From positions 1,240,001 through 1,304,000 of the forward strand of contig NZ_CP038266.1 of the NCBI RefSeq assembly GCF_004564355.1: a stretch of DNA of 64,000 nt, given 5' to 3'. This document shows, piece by piece, positions 34,735 to 43,688 of this stretch. This DNA comes from Microbacterium wangchenii. Lineage in GTDB: Bacteria > Actinomycetota > Actinomycetes > Actinomycetales > Microbacteriaceae. The position numbers and the translations under genes were made by a program. The first letter of the stretch is position 1, and each line of letters begins with the position of its first letter. The notes beneath the pieces are model-generated. The model was not told the DNA's origin. It saw nothing but the letters and a program-made list of their open reading frames with translations, and did no database searches.

Positions 34735-36129
34735 GGCCGACGCGCGATCGGGCGACTGCGCCGGAGCGCGGTCGCGGATGCCGAGGAACGACACGATCCC
34801 CCCTGCCGCCAGCAGCACCGAGGTGACCACCGCCGCACGGTGGAACCCGGGGAGATCCAGCGAGCCGCCGACGATCGTTGCCAGGAGGGCGATCACGATG
34901 AGGCCCGCCACCCGCGCCACGGCGTTGTTGACCGCCGAGGCGATGCCCGAGCGGCTCTCGTCGATGGAGCCGAGGATCGTCGAGGTCAGGGGCGCGACGG
35001 TGAGGGTCAGCCCGATCCCGAACACCAGCACGCTGGGCAGCACCTGCCACCAGTACGAGAAGTCCTCCGACACCGTCAGCAGCACCAGGACGCCCACGGC
35101 CATGACGAGGGGACCGGCCGTCATGAAGAGGCGTGACCCCCATCGCCCGGCGAGGGATCCCACCCGCGAGCTGAACAGGATCATGAGGATCGTGACCGGC
35201 AGGGTCGCCAGTCCCGCGAGGGTGGCGGGCAGTCCCGCGCCCTGCTGCAGGTACACGCCCATGACGAATCCGTTGAGCGACAGTGCGGCGTAGACGAACG
35301 CGGTCGCGAGGTTTCCGGTCCAGAAGTTGCGCACGCGGAACAGACTCAGCGGCATCATCGGCTGCCGCGCGAACCGCTGGCGCACGAGGAACGCCGTGAA
35401 GGCCGCGATGCCCAGCGTGAGGGAGCCCCAGATCGCCGGTGACGCCCATCCGAGGCTGGACTGCTCGATGAGCCCGAACACTCCGGCCCCGAGACCCACG
35501 GCGCACAGCGCCGCGCCGAGCAGATCCACCGTCGCCCCCGGGCGGCGCTGATCACGGTGGCCGAGGCGCACCACCAGCCACAGGGTGACCGCCAGGGGCA
35601 GCACGTTGATCAGGAACACCAGCCGCCACGACGCGAAATCCACGAAGAGACCACCGAGCACGGGCCCCGCGATCATGGCGGCGGTCGTCGCCGCCGTCCA
35701 GATCCCGATGGCCCGTGCCTGCGCGGCGTCCCGGAAGTTGGCCGTGATCAGCGCCAGGGAGCTGGGCACCAGCAGCGCCCCCGCCACGCCCTGCAGGGCG
35801 CGCGCGACGATGAGGAACTCCGGCGTCGGGGCCGCCGCGATCGCGATCGACGTCACGCCGAACCCGACGAGCCCGATCGTGAGCACGCGCAGGCGCCCGA
35901 GCACATCGCTGAGGGAGCCGGCCACCAGGATGAGCGCGCCCAGTGTGATGAGGTAGGCGTCGACCACCCACTGCTGCGTCGTCAGGCCGCCGCCGAGCTC
36001 CTCCTGGATCGCCGGCAGGGCGACGGTGACGACGGTTCCATCCAGGAACGACACGAACGACCCGAGGATCGCGATCCACAGGACCAGGCGCTGGTCGCGC
36101 GTCATGGGCTCCGTCATGCGCTCCGCCAT
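34732..36129 (-). CDS. MFS drug exporter, 14-helix EmrB/QacA family (DHA2)
   Basis: 465 residues with about 14 transmembrane helices. Family motifs: the N-terminal FVSFLDGTVVTVALPAIQ (motif D1 of the DHA2 family), GSLSDVLGRLR (motif A) and the helix-5 region VAGALLVPSSLALI. Probably exports drugs or toxic organic ions by proton antiport; substrate unknown. ATG at 36129 is 7 bases after TAGGGT; a second ATG four codons later is possible. Confidence 0.87.
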   Translation of the reverse strand: MAERMTEPMTRDQRLVLWIAILGSFVSFLDGTVVTVALPAIQEELGGGLTTQQWVVDAYLITLGALILVAGSLSDVLGRLRVLTIGLVGFGVTSIAIAAAPTPEFLIVARALQGVAGALLVPSSLALITANFRDAAQARAIGIWTAATTAAMIAGPVLGGLFVDFASWRLVFLINVLPLAVTLWLVVRLGHRDQRRPGATVDLLGAALCAVGLGAGVFGLIEQSSLGWASPAIWGSLTLGIAAFTAFLVRQRFARQPMMPLSLFRVRNFWTGNLATAFVYAALSLNGFVMGVYLQQGAGLPATLAGLATLPVTILMILFSSRVGSLAGRWGSRLFMTAGPLVMAVGVLVLLTVSEDFSYWWQVLPSVLVFGIGLTLTVAPLTSTILGSIDESRSGIASAVNNAVARVAGLIVIALLATIVGGSLDLPGFHRAAVVTSVLLAAGGIVSFLGIRDRAPAQSPDRASA

Positions 36130-36136
36130 GGGCACC

Positions 36137-36142
36137 ACCCTA
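36137..36142 (-). promoter_or_regulatory. -10 element of the MFS gene
   Basis: TAGGGT on the minus strand, 7 bases before the ATG at 36129. Confidence 0.45.
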
Positions 36143-36275
36143 GGCCTCGGCATCCGCGGGCGGGCGGGTGCCTGCGAGGGACTGTGGGTGGCGACAGGGT
36201 GGCTCAACATCGCCCCCGACGGATACTCGGAGGACATCCTCGACACAGTCGGCGGGTGAGGCGCCCCCGACGCGC

Positions 36276-36281
36276 TAGACT
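36276..36281 (+). promoter_or_regulatory. Putative -10 of the helicase gene
   Basis: TAGACT, identical to the rpsO and proS hexamers. It would give a leader of about 160 nt before 36448. Apart from this and the palindrome at 36313, the 318-bp stretch 36130-36447 shows no gene. Confidence 0.4.
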
Positions 36282-36312
36282 GGATGGCGGAAACCCCTTC
36301 TCCGCCGACGCA

Positions 36313-36327
36313 GTTCGCTCAGCGAAC
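36313..36327. promoter_or_regulatory. Palindrome in the helicase 5' leader
   Basis: GTTCGCT-C-AGCGAAC, 7-bp perfect arms with one central base, about 26 nt after the predicted transcription start. It could be an operator or a small leader hairpin. It does not match the actinobacterial SOS box (TCGAAC-N4-GTTCGA). Confidence 0.3.
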
Positions 36328-36447
36328 GCCTCCGACCGGCTGAGGGGCCGCCCCGCGGGAGTCACGGTTCACACCGCCCCCCGGGATCGCACACCGACCG
36401 GATCTGTCGTCGTCGACGCCGAACCGGATGACACGCTCAGGAGGAGC

Positions 36448-38607
36448 ATGCCGACCACGGCGACCGCCGCTTCCGGCTCCACGCAGAAGCGCAGGAAATC
36501 CTCGTCCGCACGCCGCGACGACGAGGCCCCACTCATCCCCATCCTCGCGCGCAAGGTGCGCGAGGTGGAGGCCAAGGCCCAGCGCGGCAAGCTCGGCCCG
36601 ACCAACCGGGTCAAGTTCCAGGTCATCGCCTTCCTCGTCCGCGAGGAGCGGGCGCGCGTGAAGGCCGACTCCGAGATCAGCGATTCCACCCGCTCCGAGC
36701 TGCTCAAGCGCCTGGACGGGGTCGCGACGATCCTGGCCAAGACCGCCGCACGCGACACATCGCTCATCCAGCTGCTGGAGGCCGACCAGGTCGCTTCTCC
36801 GGTGGCGCGCCGCATGCGACGCGACTGGCTCCTGGAATCCGGCGCGGAGCTGCCGCCGGACGAGTTGATCATCACCGACGTCGCCCCCGCCACGCAGCAG
36901 GTCGTTCCCGCCGCCCTCGCCGAGAGACAGGTCGTGCCCCCCGCCGTGGAGGCGCGGATGATGGCCAACCCCTTCCTCGCCCCCGACCTCACCGCCCGCT
37001 CTCCCCAGCCCACCCCCCGCCGACGGCTCGATGGCTGGGAGCTCATGGGCCCGCTTTACAAGGCGTTCGAGACCGGTGCCGGTGGCTCGGCGGCGTCCAT
37101 GGACCTGCCCGAGGTGCCCGAGTTCGACCGTCTGTCGCCCAAGGGCCTGGGCGTCATGCCGCACCAGTCGCGGTTTCTGGAGGCGGTGCGCGCCGGGCAC
37201 CGCACGTTCCTCCTCGCCGACGAGCCAGGCCTGGGCAAGACCGCCGAATCGGTGCTGGCGGCATCCGTCGCCGGCGCATACCCGCTGCTGGCCGTGGTCC
37301 CCAACGTCGTGAAGATGAACTGGGCGCGCGAAGTGGAGCGGTGGACGCCGCACCGGCGCGCGACGGTCATCTCCGGTGACGGCGAGGACATGGACGCCTT
37401 CGCCGACGTCTTCATCGTCAACTACGAGATCCTCGACCGCCACCTGTCCTGGCTCAGCTCGATCGGCCTGAAGGGCATGGTCGTCGACGAGGCGCACTTC
37501 ATCAAGAACCTCTCCTCGCAGCGCTCCCAGAACGTGCTGGCGCTGGCCGGCCGCATCCGCGAGCAGGTGCGCGACCCGCTGCTGCTCGCGCTGACGGGTA
37601 CCCCGCTGATCAACGACGTCGAGGACTTCGACGCGATCTGGCGCTTCCTCGGCTGGACCAACGGCGAGAAGCCCGGACCCGAGCTGATGGAGAAGCTGGA
37701 GGAGACGGGGCTCACCCCCGCCGACAAGGCGTTCTATCCGCAGGCCCGCAGCGCCGTGATCGACATGGGCATCGTCCGGCGCAAGAAGAAGGACGTCGCC
37801 GCCGACCTGCCCGACAAGCTCATCGCCGACCTGCCCGTCGAGCTCGACGACGAAGAGGGCCGCTCGATCCGGCGTGCCGAGCGCGAGCTGGCCGACCGGC
37901 TCGCCGCGAAGTACCGCCGCATCCTGGAAGCCCGCGGGAATCGCGGACTCGCGGCGGGCGAGATCGACCACGACATCGTGCGCCTGGTCGCCCAGAACGA
38001 GCTCGACGAGTCCAAGGCCGCCGGCTCGGGCGCCGAGAACGTGTTCACGATGGTCCGCCGCATCGGCAAGGCCAAGGCGCAGCTGGCCGCCGATTACGCC
38101 GTGCAGCTGCAGCGCTCGGTGGGCAAGGTCGTGTTCTTCGCCAAGCACATCGACGTGATGGATGCCGCGGAGGCCCACTTCGCCGCATCCGGTGTGCGCA
38201 CGGTCTCCCTCCGCGGTGACCAGACCACGCCCGCGCGCCAGGAGGCGATCGACGCCTTCAACAACGACCCGGGCGTGGGCATCGCGGTGTGTTCCCTGAC
38301 CGCCGCCGGCGTCGGGGTGAACATGCAGGCCGCATCCAACGTCGTGCTGGCCGAGCTCAGCTGGACCGCCGCCGAGCAGACGCAGGCGATCGACCGCGTG
38401 CACCGCATCGGACAGGGTGAGCCGGTCACCGCGTGGCGCATCATCGCCGCGCACACGATCGACACGAAGATCGCCGAGCTCATCGACTCCAAGCAGGGGC
38501 TCGCGCTGCGTGCCCTGGACGGCGTGGCAATGGATGCCGCATCCAGCGACTCCGTGCAGCTCAGCGCGCTCACGCACCTGCTGCGTCAGGCTCTCGGCGG
38601 CGACTGA
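36448..38607 (+). CDS. SNF2-family DEAH-box ATPase/helicase
   Basis: 719 residues. The N-terminal 190 residues are a helical, charged region without a recognised domain. The ATPase core has Walker A DEPGLGKTAES near residue 257, DEAH in VVDEAHFIKN near residue 344, ALTGTPLIND (motif III region) and C-terminal helicase motif VI QTQAIDRVHRIGQG near residue 645. The compact core resembles SMARCAL1-type SNF2 proteins. A DNA-remodelling or repair role is likely, but the partner is unknown; no methylase or nuclease gene is adjacent. ATG at 36448 follows GGAGGAG. Confidence 0.85.
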   Translation: MPTTATAASGSTQKRRKSSSARRDDEAPLIPILARKVREVEAKAQRGKLGPTNRVKFQVIAFLVREERARVKADSEISDSTRSELLKRLDGVATILAKTAARDTSLIQLLEADQVASPVARRMRRDWLLESGAELPPDELIITDVAPATQQVVPAALAERQVVPPAVEARMMANPFLAPDLTARSPQPTPRRRLDGWELMGPLYKAFETGAGGSAASMDLPEVPEFDRLSPKGLGVMPHQSRFLEAVRAGHRTFLLADEPGLGKTAESVLAASVAGAYPLLAVVPNVVKMNWAREVERWTPHRRATVISGDGEDMDAFADVFIVNYEILDRHLSWLSSIGLKGMVVDEAHFIKNLSSQRSQNVLALAGRIREQVRDPLLLALTGTPLINDVEDFDAIWRFLGWTNGEKPGPELMEKLEETGLTPADKAFYPQARSAVIDMGIVRRKKKDVAADLPDKLIADLPVELDDEEGRSIRRAERELADRLAAKYRRILEARGNRGLAAGEIDHDIVRLVAQNELDESKAAGSGAENVFTMVRRIGKAKAQLAADYAVQLQRSVGKVVFFAKHIDVMDAAEAHFAASGVRTVSLRGDQTTPARQEAIDAFNNDPGVGIAVCSLTAAGVGVNMQAASNVVLAELSWTAAEQTQAIDRVHRIGQGEPVTAWRIIAAHTIDTKIAELIDSKQGLALRALDGVAMDAASSDSVQLSALTHLLRQALGGD

Positions 38608-38648
38608 GGACCCACCCGGGCCGTGTGGCAGCGGCCCGGTGCGGCCGC

Positions 38649-38654
38649 TAGGGT
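38649..38654 (+). promoter_or_regulatory. Putative -10 of pfkA
   Basis: TAGGGT, giving a leader of about 45 nt that contains the purine-rich site GAGGAC before the ATG. Confidence 0.4.
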
Positions 38655-38706
38655 CAGGGTGGCAGCGTCGCCGCGACTTCACTCCGATACAGCGAGGACT
38701 CCAGCT

Positions 38707-39735
38707 ATGAAGATCGGCATTCTGACGAGCGGCGGGGACTGCCCCGGCCTGAACGCGGTGATCCGCGGCACCGTGCTCAAGGGCACGACCACCTACGGCA
38801 TCGAGTTCGTCGGGATCCGCGACGGCTGGCGCGGCGTCGTCGACGCCGACTTCTTCCCGCTGACCCGCCACGAGGTGAAGGGCCTGTCCAAGGTCGGCGG
38901 GACGATCCTCGGCACCAGCCGCACGAACCCCTACGAGGGGCCGCGCGGGGGAGCGGAGAACATCGCCAAGACCCTGTACGGGCACCGCATCGACGGCATC
39001 GTCGCCATCGGCGGCGAAGGCACCCTCGCGGCAGCCGACCGGCTCGCCAAGGACGGGATCAACGTCCTGGGCGTCCCGAAGACCATCGACAACGACCTCC
39101 GGGCCACCGACTACTCGTTCGGCTTCGACACGGCCGTGAACATCGCGACCGACGCGATGGACCGCCTCCGCACCACGGGCGACTCGCATCAGCGGTGCAT
39201 GGTCGCCGAGGTGATGGGCCGTCACGTCGGATGGATCGCGCTGCACGCCGGCATCGCCGCGGGGGCCCACGTCATCTGCATCCCCGAGGTGCCGATGTCG
39301 ATCGAGGAGATCTGCGCGCAGGTCTCCCGCGCGCACGACCGCGGTCGCGCTCCGCTCGTGGTCGTGTCCGAGGGCTTCACCCTCAAGGGCATGGACGAGG
39401 CCTACAGCGACAAGGGCCTGGACGCCTTCAACCGCCCGCGCCTGGGCGGGATCAGCGAGGTGCTCGCCCCCGAGATCGAACGCATCACCGGCATCGAGAC
39501 CCGCTCGACGGTGCTCGGCCACATCCAGCGGGGCGGATCGCCGTCCGCCTTCGACCGCGTGCTCGCCACGCGCCTGGGCCTGCACACGGCCGACGCGCTG
39601 ATGGACGAGGCGTGGGGGCAGATGGTGGCGATGCGCGGCACCGACATCGTGCGCGTTCCCTTCGCGGACGCCCTCGGTGAGCTCAACAGCGTCCCCTACT
39701 ACCGCTACGAAGAGGCCGCCGCACTCTTCGGCTGA
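38707..39735 (+). CDS. pfkA: 6-phosphofructokinase (actinobacterial group III type)
   Basis: 342 residues. N-terminal GILTSGGDCPGLNAVIRG is the nucleotide-binding start. The donor-determining position is Gly in GGEGT near residue 104, which points to ATP, while the PKTIDND segment near residue 124 carries the Lys seen in PPi-linked enzymes. This Gly/Lys mix is known from ATP-using actinomycete PFKs. Substrate-site MGRHVGW near residue 165 and HIQRGGSPSAFDR near residue 270 complete the site. It makes fructose 1,6-bisphosphate. Confidence 0.92.
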   Translation: MKIGILTSGGDCPGLNAVIRGTVLKGTTTYGIEFVGIRDGWRGVVDADFFPLTRHEVKGLSKVGGTILGTSRTNPYEGPRGGAENIAKTLYGHRIDGIVAIGGEGTLAAADRLAKDGINVLGVPKTIDNDLRATDYSFGFDTAVNIATDAMDRLRTTGDSHQRCMVAEVMGRHVGWIALHAGIAAGAHVICIPEVPMSIEEICAQVSRAHDRGRAPLVVVSEGFTLKGMDEAYSDKGLDAFNRPRLGGISEVLAPEIERITGIETRSTVLGHIQRGGSPSAFDRVLATRLGLHTADALMDEAWGQMVAMRGTDIVRVPFADALGELNSVPYYRYEEAAALFG

Positions 39736-39786
39736 CCCGGGAGCGCCCCAACACAGCCTGCCGAAAACGGGGGCCGCGCGGCGGGG

Positions 39787-41904
39787 TCAGGCGTCGGCGA
39801 GGCCGACGACGTCGAGGAGCCACGCGAGTTCGAACGCGCGCTCCTTCCATGCGTTGTATCGGCCGCTCACACCGCCGTGCCCGGCGACCATCTCGCACTT
39901 GAGCATCGCGTCGGCGCCCACTTCCCGCAGGCGCGCGACCCACTTGGCCGGCTCGACGTACAGCACGCGGGTGTCGTTGAGGGAGGTGACGGCGAGGATG
40001 CGGGGATACCGCACCCCCTCGCGCACGTTCTCGTACGGCGTATACGACTTCATGTAGGCGTAGACGTCGGGATCGTGCAGCGGGTCGCCCCACTCGTCCC
40101 ACTCGATCACCGTGAGCGGGAGCGAGGGATCCAGGATCGTCGTCAGGGCGTCCACGAACGGCACATCGGCGAGGATCCCGGCGAACAGCTCTGGGGCGAG
40201 GTTGGCGACGGCGCCCATCAGGAGGCCGCCCGCGCTGCCGCCCTCCGCGACCATCCGGTCGGGGGTGGTGTAGCCCGCGTCGATCAGATGCCGTGCGCAG
40301 TCGACGAAATCGGTGAAGGTGTGGCGCTTGGCCAGCAGCTTGCCGTCTTCGTACCACTGGCGACCCATCTCACCGCCGCCGCGCACGTGCGCCACGGCGA
40401 AGACGACGCCGCGGTCCAGCTCCGACAGCCGTGCGACCGAGAAGCCGGGCTCGATCGAGTGCTCGTAGGAGCCGTACCCGTACAGGTGCAGCGCGCGGGG
40501 CTCCGCGCCGGCCTCGCCGAACGAACGCTTCCACACGACCGACACCGGCACGCGGGTTCCATCCTGCGCCGTGGCCCACACGCGCTCCTGCGCGTAATCG
40601 GCGGGGTCGTAGCCGCCCAGGACCGGCTGGCGCTTGCGCAGCAGCAACTCGCCGGTGGAGACGTCGTAGTCGAAGATCGTCCCGGGGGTCACGAACGAGC
40701 CGTAGCCCAGGCGCACGAGCGGCGGCGCCCACTCCGGGTTCCCCGCCGTCCCCACGCTGTACAGCGGCTCCTCGAACCCCACCTCCCGCAGCGTCCCGTC
40801 GGCGTAGTCCAGCAGCGCGACGCGCGCGAGCCCGTCCCGGCGGTAGGCGGCCACACCCCAGTCGCGGAACGTGTCGAGGTCGAGCAGCCGCCGGCCCGGC
40901 TCATGCGGGAGCACGACCGAGCGCTGTCCCTGGGGGTCGGATGCAGCCACCCGGACCAGTTCGAAATCCAGCGCACCGTCGTTGTGCAGGACGTAGAGGA
41001 CGTCCTGCCCGTCCACGACGGCGTGGGATGCGGAGTACTCCACGCCCTCGCGCCGCGGCCACACCACGCGCGGCTCGGACCGCAGGTCGTCTGCGTCGAC
41101 GAGCCATTCCTCGCTCGTGATGGAGGAGCCGACCTCGATCATGAGGTAGCGGTGGCTGCGCGTGAACCCGGCGCCGACCCAATACCGCTCGTCGGGCTCG
41201 GTGAACAGCTTCACGTCATCGGCGACGGGGGTGCCGAGTTCGTGCAACCACACCGTGTCGGGCCGCCACGCGTCATCCACCGTCGTGTACACGATGAAGC
41301 GGCCGTCGGGGGAGAACCCGGCCCCCGCGAAGGTCCCGGGGATCTCGTCGGGCAGGTTCTCGCCGGTGGCGAGATCGCGCACCCGCAGCGTGTAGCGCTC
41401 GTCCCCTGCGACGTCGACGCCGTAGAGCAGCTGCGTCCCGTCCTCTGAGACGTCGAAGCTGCCCAGCGAGAAGAAGTCGTGTCCGTCGGCTTCGACGTTC
41501 GCGTCCAGCAGGATCTGCTCGCCGGGCACCTCGGCATCCGGCGACAGCTCGGGCGGGGTCCAGTCGTCGGGGGAGGCGATGGGAGCACGGCACTGGATGC
41601 CGTACTGGCTGCCCTCGACCGTGCGGCCGTAGTACCACCACCGCCCCTGCCGAGTCGGCACCGACAGGTCGGTCTCCAGGGTGCGGCCCTTGATCTCGCC
41701 GAAGATCTGCTCGCGCAATCCGGACAGGTGCGCCGTGCGCGCCTGCGTGAAGGCGTTCTCGGCCTCCAGATGCGCGATCACCGCGGGGTCCTCCTTGGCC
41801 CTCAACCACTCGTACGGGTCGTCGAAGGTGTCGCCGTGGTGCGTGCGGGCGACGGGCTTGCGCTCGGTGTGCGGTGCGAGGGGGGATGCGGCGGTGTCGG
41901 TCAC
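39787..41904 (-). CDS. ptrB: Oligopeptidase B-type prolyl oligopeptidase (S9)
   Basis: 705 residues. N-terminal beta-propeller (about 70-410) and C-terminal alpha/beta hydrolase. The nucleophile is in EGGSAGGLLMG near residue 551; the Asp (SLNDTRV region) near residue 635 and His (AGHGGVSGRY) near residue 670 complete the triad. The start YEWLRAKEDPAVIAHL is typical of oligopeptidase B, which cuts short peptides after basic residues in the cytoplasm. Start GTG at 41904, 6 bases from TACCGT. Confidence 0.92.
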   Translation of the reverse strand: MTDTAASPLAPHTERKPVARTHHGDTFDDPYEWLRAKEDPAVIAHLEAENAFTQARTAHLSGLREQIFGEIKGRTLETDLSVPTRQGRWWYYGRTVEGSQYGIQCRAPIASPDDWTPPELSPDAEVPGEQILLDANVEADGHDFFSLGSFDVSEDGTQLLYGVDVAGDERYTLRVRDLATGENLPDEIPGTFAGAGFSPDGRFIVYTTVDDAWRPDTVWLHELGTPVADDVKLFTEPDERYWVGAGFTRSHRYLMIEVGSSITSEEWLVDADDLRSEPRVVWPRREGVEYSASHAVVDGQDVLYVLHNDGALDFELVRVAASDPQGQRSVVLPHEPGRRLLDLDTFRDWGVAAYRRDGLARVALLDYADGTLREVGFEEPLYSVGTAGNPEWAPPLVRLGYGSFVTPGTIFDYDVSTGELLLRKRQPVLGGYDPADYAQERVWATAQDGTRVPVSVVWKRSFGEAGAEPRALHLYGYGSYEHSIEPGFSVARLSELDRGVVFAVAHVRGGGEMGRQWYEDGKLLAKRHTFTDFVDCARHLIDAGYTTPDRMVAEGGSAGGLLMGAVANLAPELFAGILADVPFVDALTTILDPSLPLTVIEWDEWGDPLHDPDVYAYMKSYTPYENVREGVRYPRILAVTSLNDTRVLYVEPAKWVARLREVGADAMLKCEMVAGHGGVSGRYNAWKERAFELAWLLDVVGLADA

Positions 41905-41910
41905 GCTCCC

Positions 41911-41916
41911 ACGGTA
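41911..41916 (-). promoter_or_regulatory. -10 element of the oligopeptidase gene (leaderless)
   Basis: TACCGT on the minus strand, exactly 6 bases before the GTG start. Confidence 0.5.
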
Positions 41917-41950
41917 GTGGAGCGTGTCGTGCCAGGGCGCGGGCGCAAGT

Positions 41951-41979
41951 TTGACCCACGGGGACGAGGGTGTCAGGAT
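41951..41979 (+). promoter_or_regulatory. Phosphate transporter promoter
   Basis: TTGACC (41951-41956) and CAGGAT (41974-41979) with 17-bp spacing. This gives a leader of about 98 nt before the GTG at 42084, unlike the leaderless genes around it. Confidence 0.4.
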
Positions 41980-42083
41980 TCTGCGGTGCCCGGAAAACGG
42001 GACACGACTAGACGGTGAACTGTTCGTTCGTCACACGGCCGCGTCGTCGGCCGCCCCCCACATCCCCTTACGGAAAGCGAACG

Positions 42084-43328
42084 GTGGAGACCGCAACTCT
42101 CGTCATCGTGCTGGTGATCGTGCTGGCACTGTTCTTCGACTTCACCAACGGGTTCCACGACACCGCCAACGCGATGGCGACCCCCATCGCCACCGGGGCG
42201 CTCAAGCCGCGCGTCGCCGTGCTGCTGGCTGCCGTGCTGAACCTCGTCGGAGCGTTCCTGTCCACAGAGGTCGCCAAGACCATCTCCGGAGGCATGATCC
42301 GCGAGGATGAGATCTCCGTGACGATCTTCCCGGCGATCATCTTCGCCGGGCTCATCGGCGCCATCACGTGGAACATGCTGACGTGGCTGCTGGGCCTGCC
42401 CTCCAGCTCCTCGCACGCGCTGTTCGGCGGGCTCATCGGCGCGACGCTGGTGGGCGTGGGGACGACAGCGATCGACTTCGGCGTGGTGATGTCCAAGGTC
42501 ATCCTTCCGGCCCTGATCGCACCGCTGACGGCGGGGATCATCGCGTTCGTCGTGACCAAGATCGCCTACGCCGTGACTCGCCGCTACGACGCCAAGCCCG
42601 ACGGCCGCGACGGGTTCCGCTGGGGCCAGATCTTCACCTCCAGCCTCGTCGCTCTCGCGCACGGCACGAACGACGCCCAGAAGACCATGGGCGTCATCAC
42701 GCTCGCCCTGATCACGGTCGGCTGGCAGTCCACCGCGCACCCCGAGCCGCAGCTGTGGGTCGTGGTGGCGTGCGCGGTCACGATCGCCCTGGGCACGTAC
42801 ATGGGTGGATGGCGCATCATCCGCACCCTGGGCAAGGGCCTCACCGACGTCAAGCCCGCGCAGGGCTTCTCCGCCGAGACCTCCACGGCGGCGACGATCC
42901 TCGCCTCCAGCGCCCTGGGCTTCGCGCTGTCGACCACGCAGGTGGCCTCGGGTTCCGTGATCGGGTCGGGCCTGGGCCGGCGCGGATCGATCGTGCGGTG
43001 GGGCACCGTGGGACGCATCATGATCGGATGGCTGCTGACGCTGCCGGCAGCCGGCGCCGTCGGCGCGTTCGCGGCGCTCATCGTGGTGTGGCTGGGCCCG
43101 TGGGGCATCGCCTTCGACGCGGTGCTGGCGCTGGCGATCATCCTGGGGCTCTTCCTGCGCTCGCGGCGGAACCGGGTGGATTCCTCCAACGCCATGAGCG
43201 AGGTCGCGGTGTCGGGTCGTGCCGTGAAGGTCACGCCCAATCCGCCCCCCACGCGGCGTCAGCGCCGGCGTGCGGATGCGGCGGCAGAGGAACAGCCCTC
43301 CCGCACGGATGAGGGGAGCCGGTCATGA
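42084..43328 (+). CDS. pit: Inorganic phosphate transporter, PiT family
   Basis: 414 residues with about 10 transmembrane helices in two inverted halves. The PiT signature GFHDTANAMAT is near residue 24, and the second-half signature AHGTNDAQKTMG near residue 192. It carries metal-phosphate with H+ and is the low-affinity phosphate system. The C-terminal 50 residues are hydrophilic and basic. GTG at 42084 was chosen because the first helix then starts at residue 5. It overlaps the next gene by 4 bp (ATGA). Confidence 0.92.
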   Translation: METATLVIVLVIVLALFFDFTNGFHDTANAMATPIATGALKPRVAVLLAAVLNLVGAFLSTEVAKTISGGMIREDEISVTIFPAIIFAGLIGAITWNMLTWLLGLPSSSSHALFGGLIGATLVGVGTTAIDFGVVMSKVILPALIAPLTAGIIAFVVTKIAYAVTRRYDAKPDGRDGFRWGQIFTSSLVALAHGTNDAQKTMGVITLALITVGWQSTAHPEPQLWVVVACAVTIALGTYMGGWRIIRTLGKGLTDVKPAQGFSAETSTAATILASSALGFALSTTQVASGSVIGSGLGRRGSIVRWGTVGRIMIGWLLTLPAAGAVGAFAALIVVWLGPWGIAFDAVLALAIILGLFLRSRRNRVDSSNAMSEVAVSGRAVKVTPNPPPTRRQRRRADAAAEEQPSRTDEGSRS

Positions 43329-43657
43329 TCGCCATCGACTGGACGTCGTTCCTGCAGGTGTTCGCCGCGGCGCTGGTGGGCGCCGTGCTGGTGGTGCTGT
43401 TCTACGCGCTCGGACTGCGGCTGCTCGTGCGCGCCGGGCGCGTGCCCGTCGTCGCGCCGGCGACGTTCACCGACGCGATCGCCGTGGTCACCGACAAGCA
43501 GCGCCGCCGTGCGGAGAAGGCCGCGGCCAAGGCGGCGAAGAAGAACCCGCTCACGCCCGGCCAGAAGCGCCTCGCGCTCTACGGGGCCTACGCGTGCTTC
43601 TTCGTGTGCACTCTGGCGGTGCTCGCCGGGCTCGTCCTCATCGTCGTGGGGCACTGA
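43325..43657 (+). CDS. Small two-helix membrane protein coupled to pit
   Basis: 110 residues: a transmembrane helix at about 10-32, a polar and then strongly basic Lys/Ala/Arg-rich stretch (about 56-80, containing KAAAKAAKKNPL), and a second helix at about 85-107. Both ends would then be on the same side and the basic linker in the cytoplasm. It is translationally coupled to the phosphate transporter, so an accessory or regulatory role with it is plausible but unproven. Confidence 0.8.
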   Translation: MIAIDWTSFLQVFAAALVGAVLVVLFYALGLRLLVRAGRVPVVAPATFTDAIAVVTDKQRRRAEKAAAKAAKKNPLTPGQKRLALYGAYACFFVCTLAVLAGLVLIVVGH

Positions 43658-43676
43658 GGACGTCCGCGCCCGACTC

Positions 43677-43682
43677 TAGGGT
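43677..43682 (+). promoter_or_regulatory. -10 element of the phosphodiesterase gene (leaderless)
   Basis: TAGGGT exactly 6 bases before the ATG at 43689. Confidence 0.5.
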
Positions 43683-43688
43683 GGAGCC

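Noticed and set aside
36313..36327. LexA/SOS box before the helicase
   Set aside because: The half-sites are in the opposite arrangement to the actinobacterial TCGAAC-N4-GTTCGA box and spacing differs; kept only as a generic palindrome.
36319..39585. A 1088-codon minus-strand frame opposite the helicase and pfkA
   Set aside because: Spans two plus-strand genes with clear motifs and shows Arg/Gly/Val-rich antisense composition.
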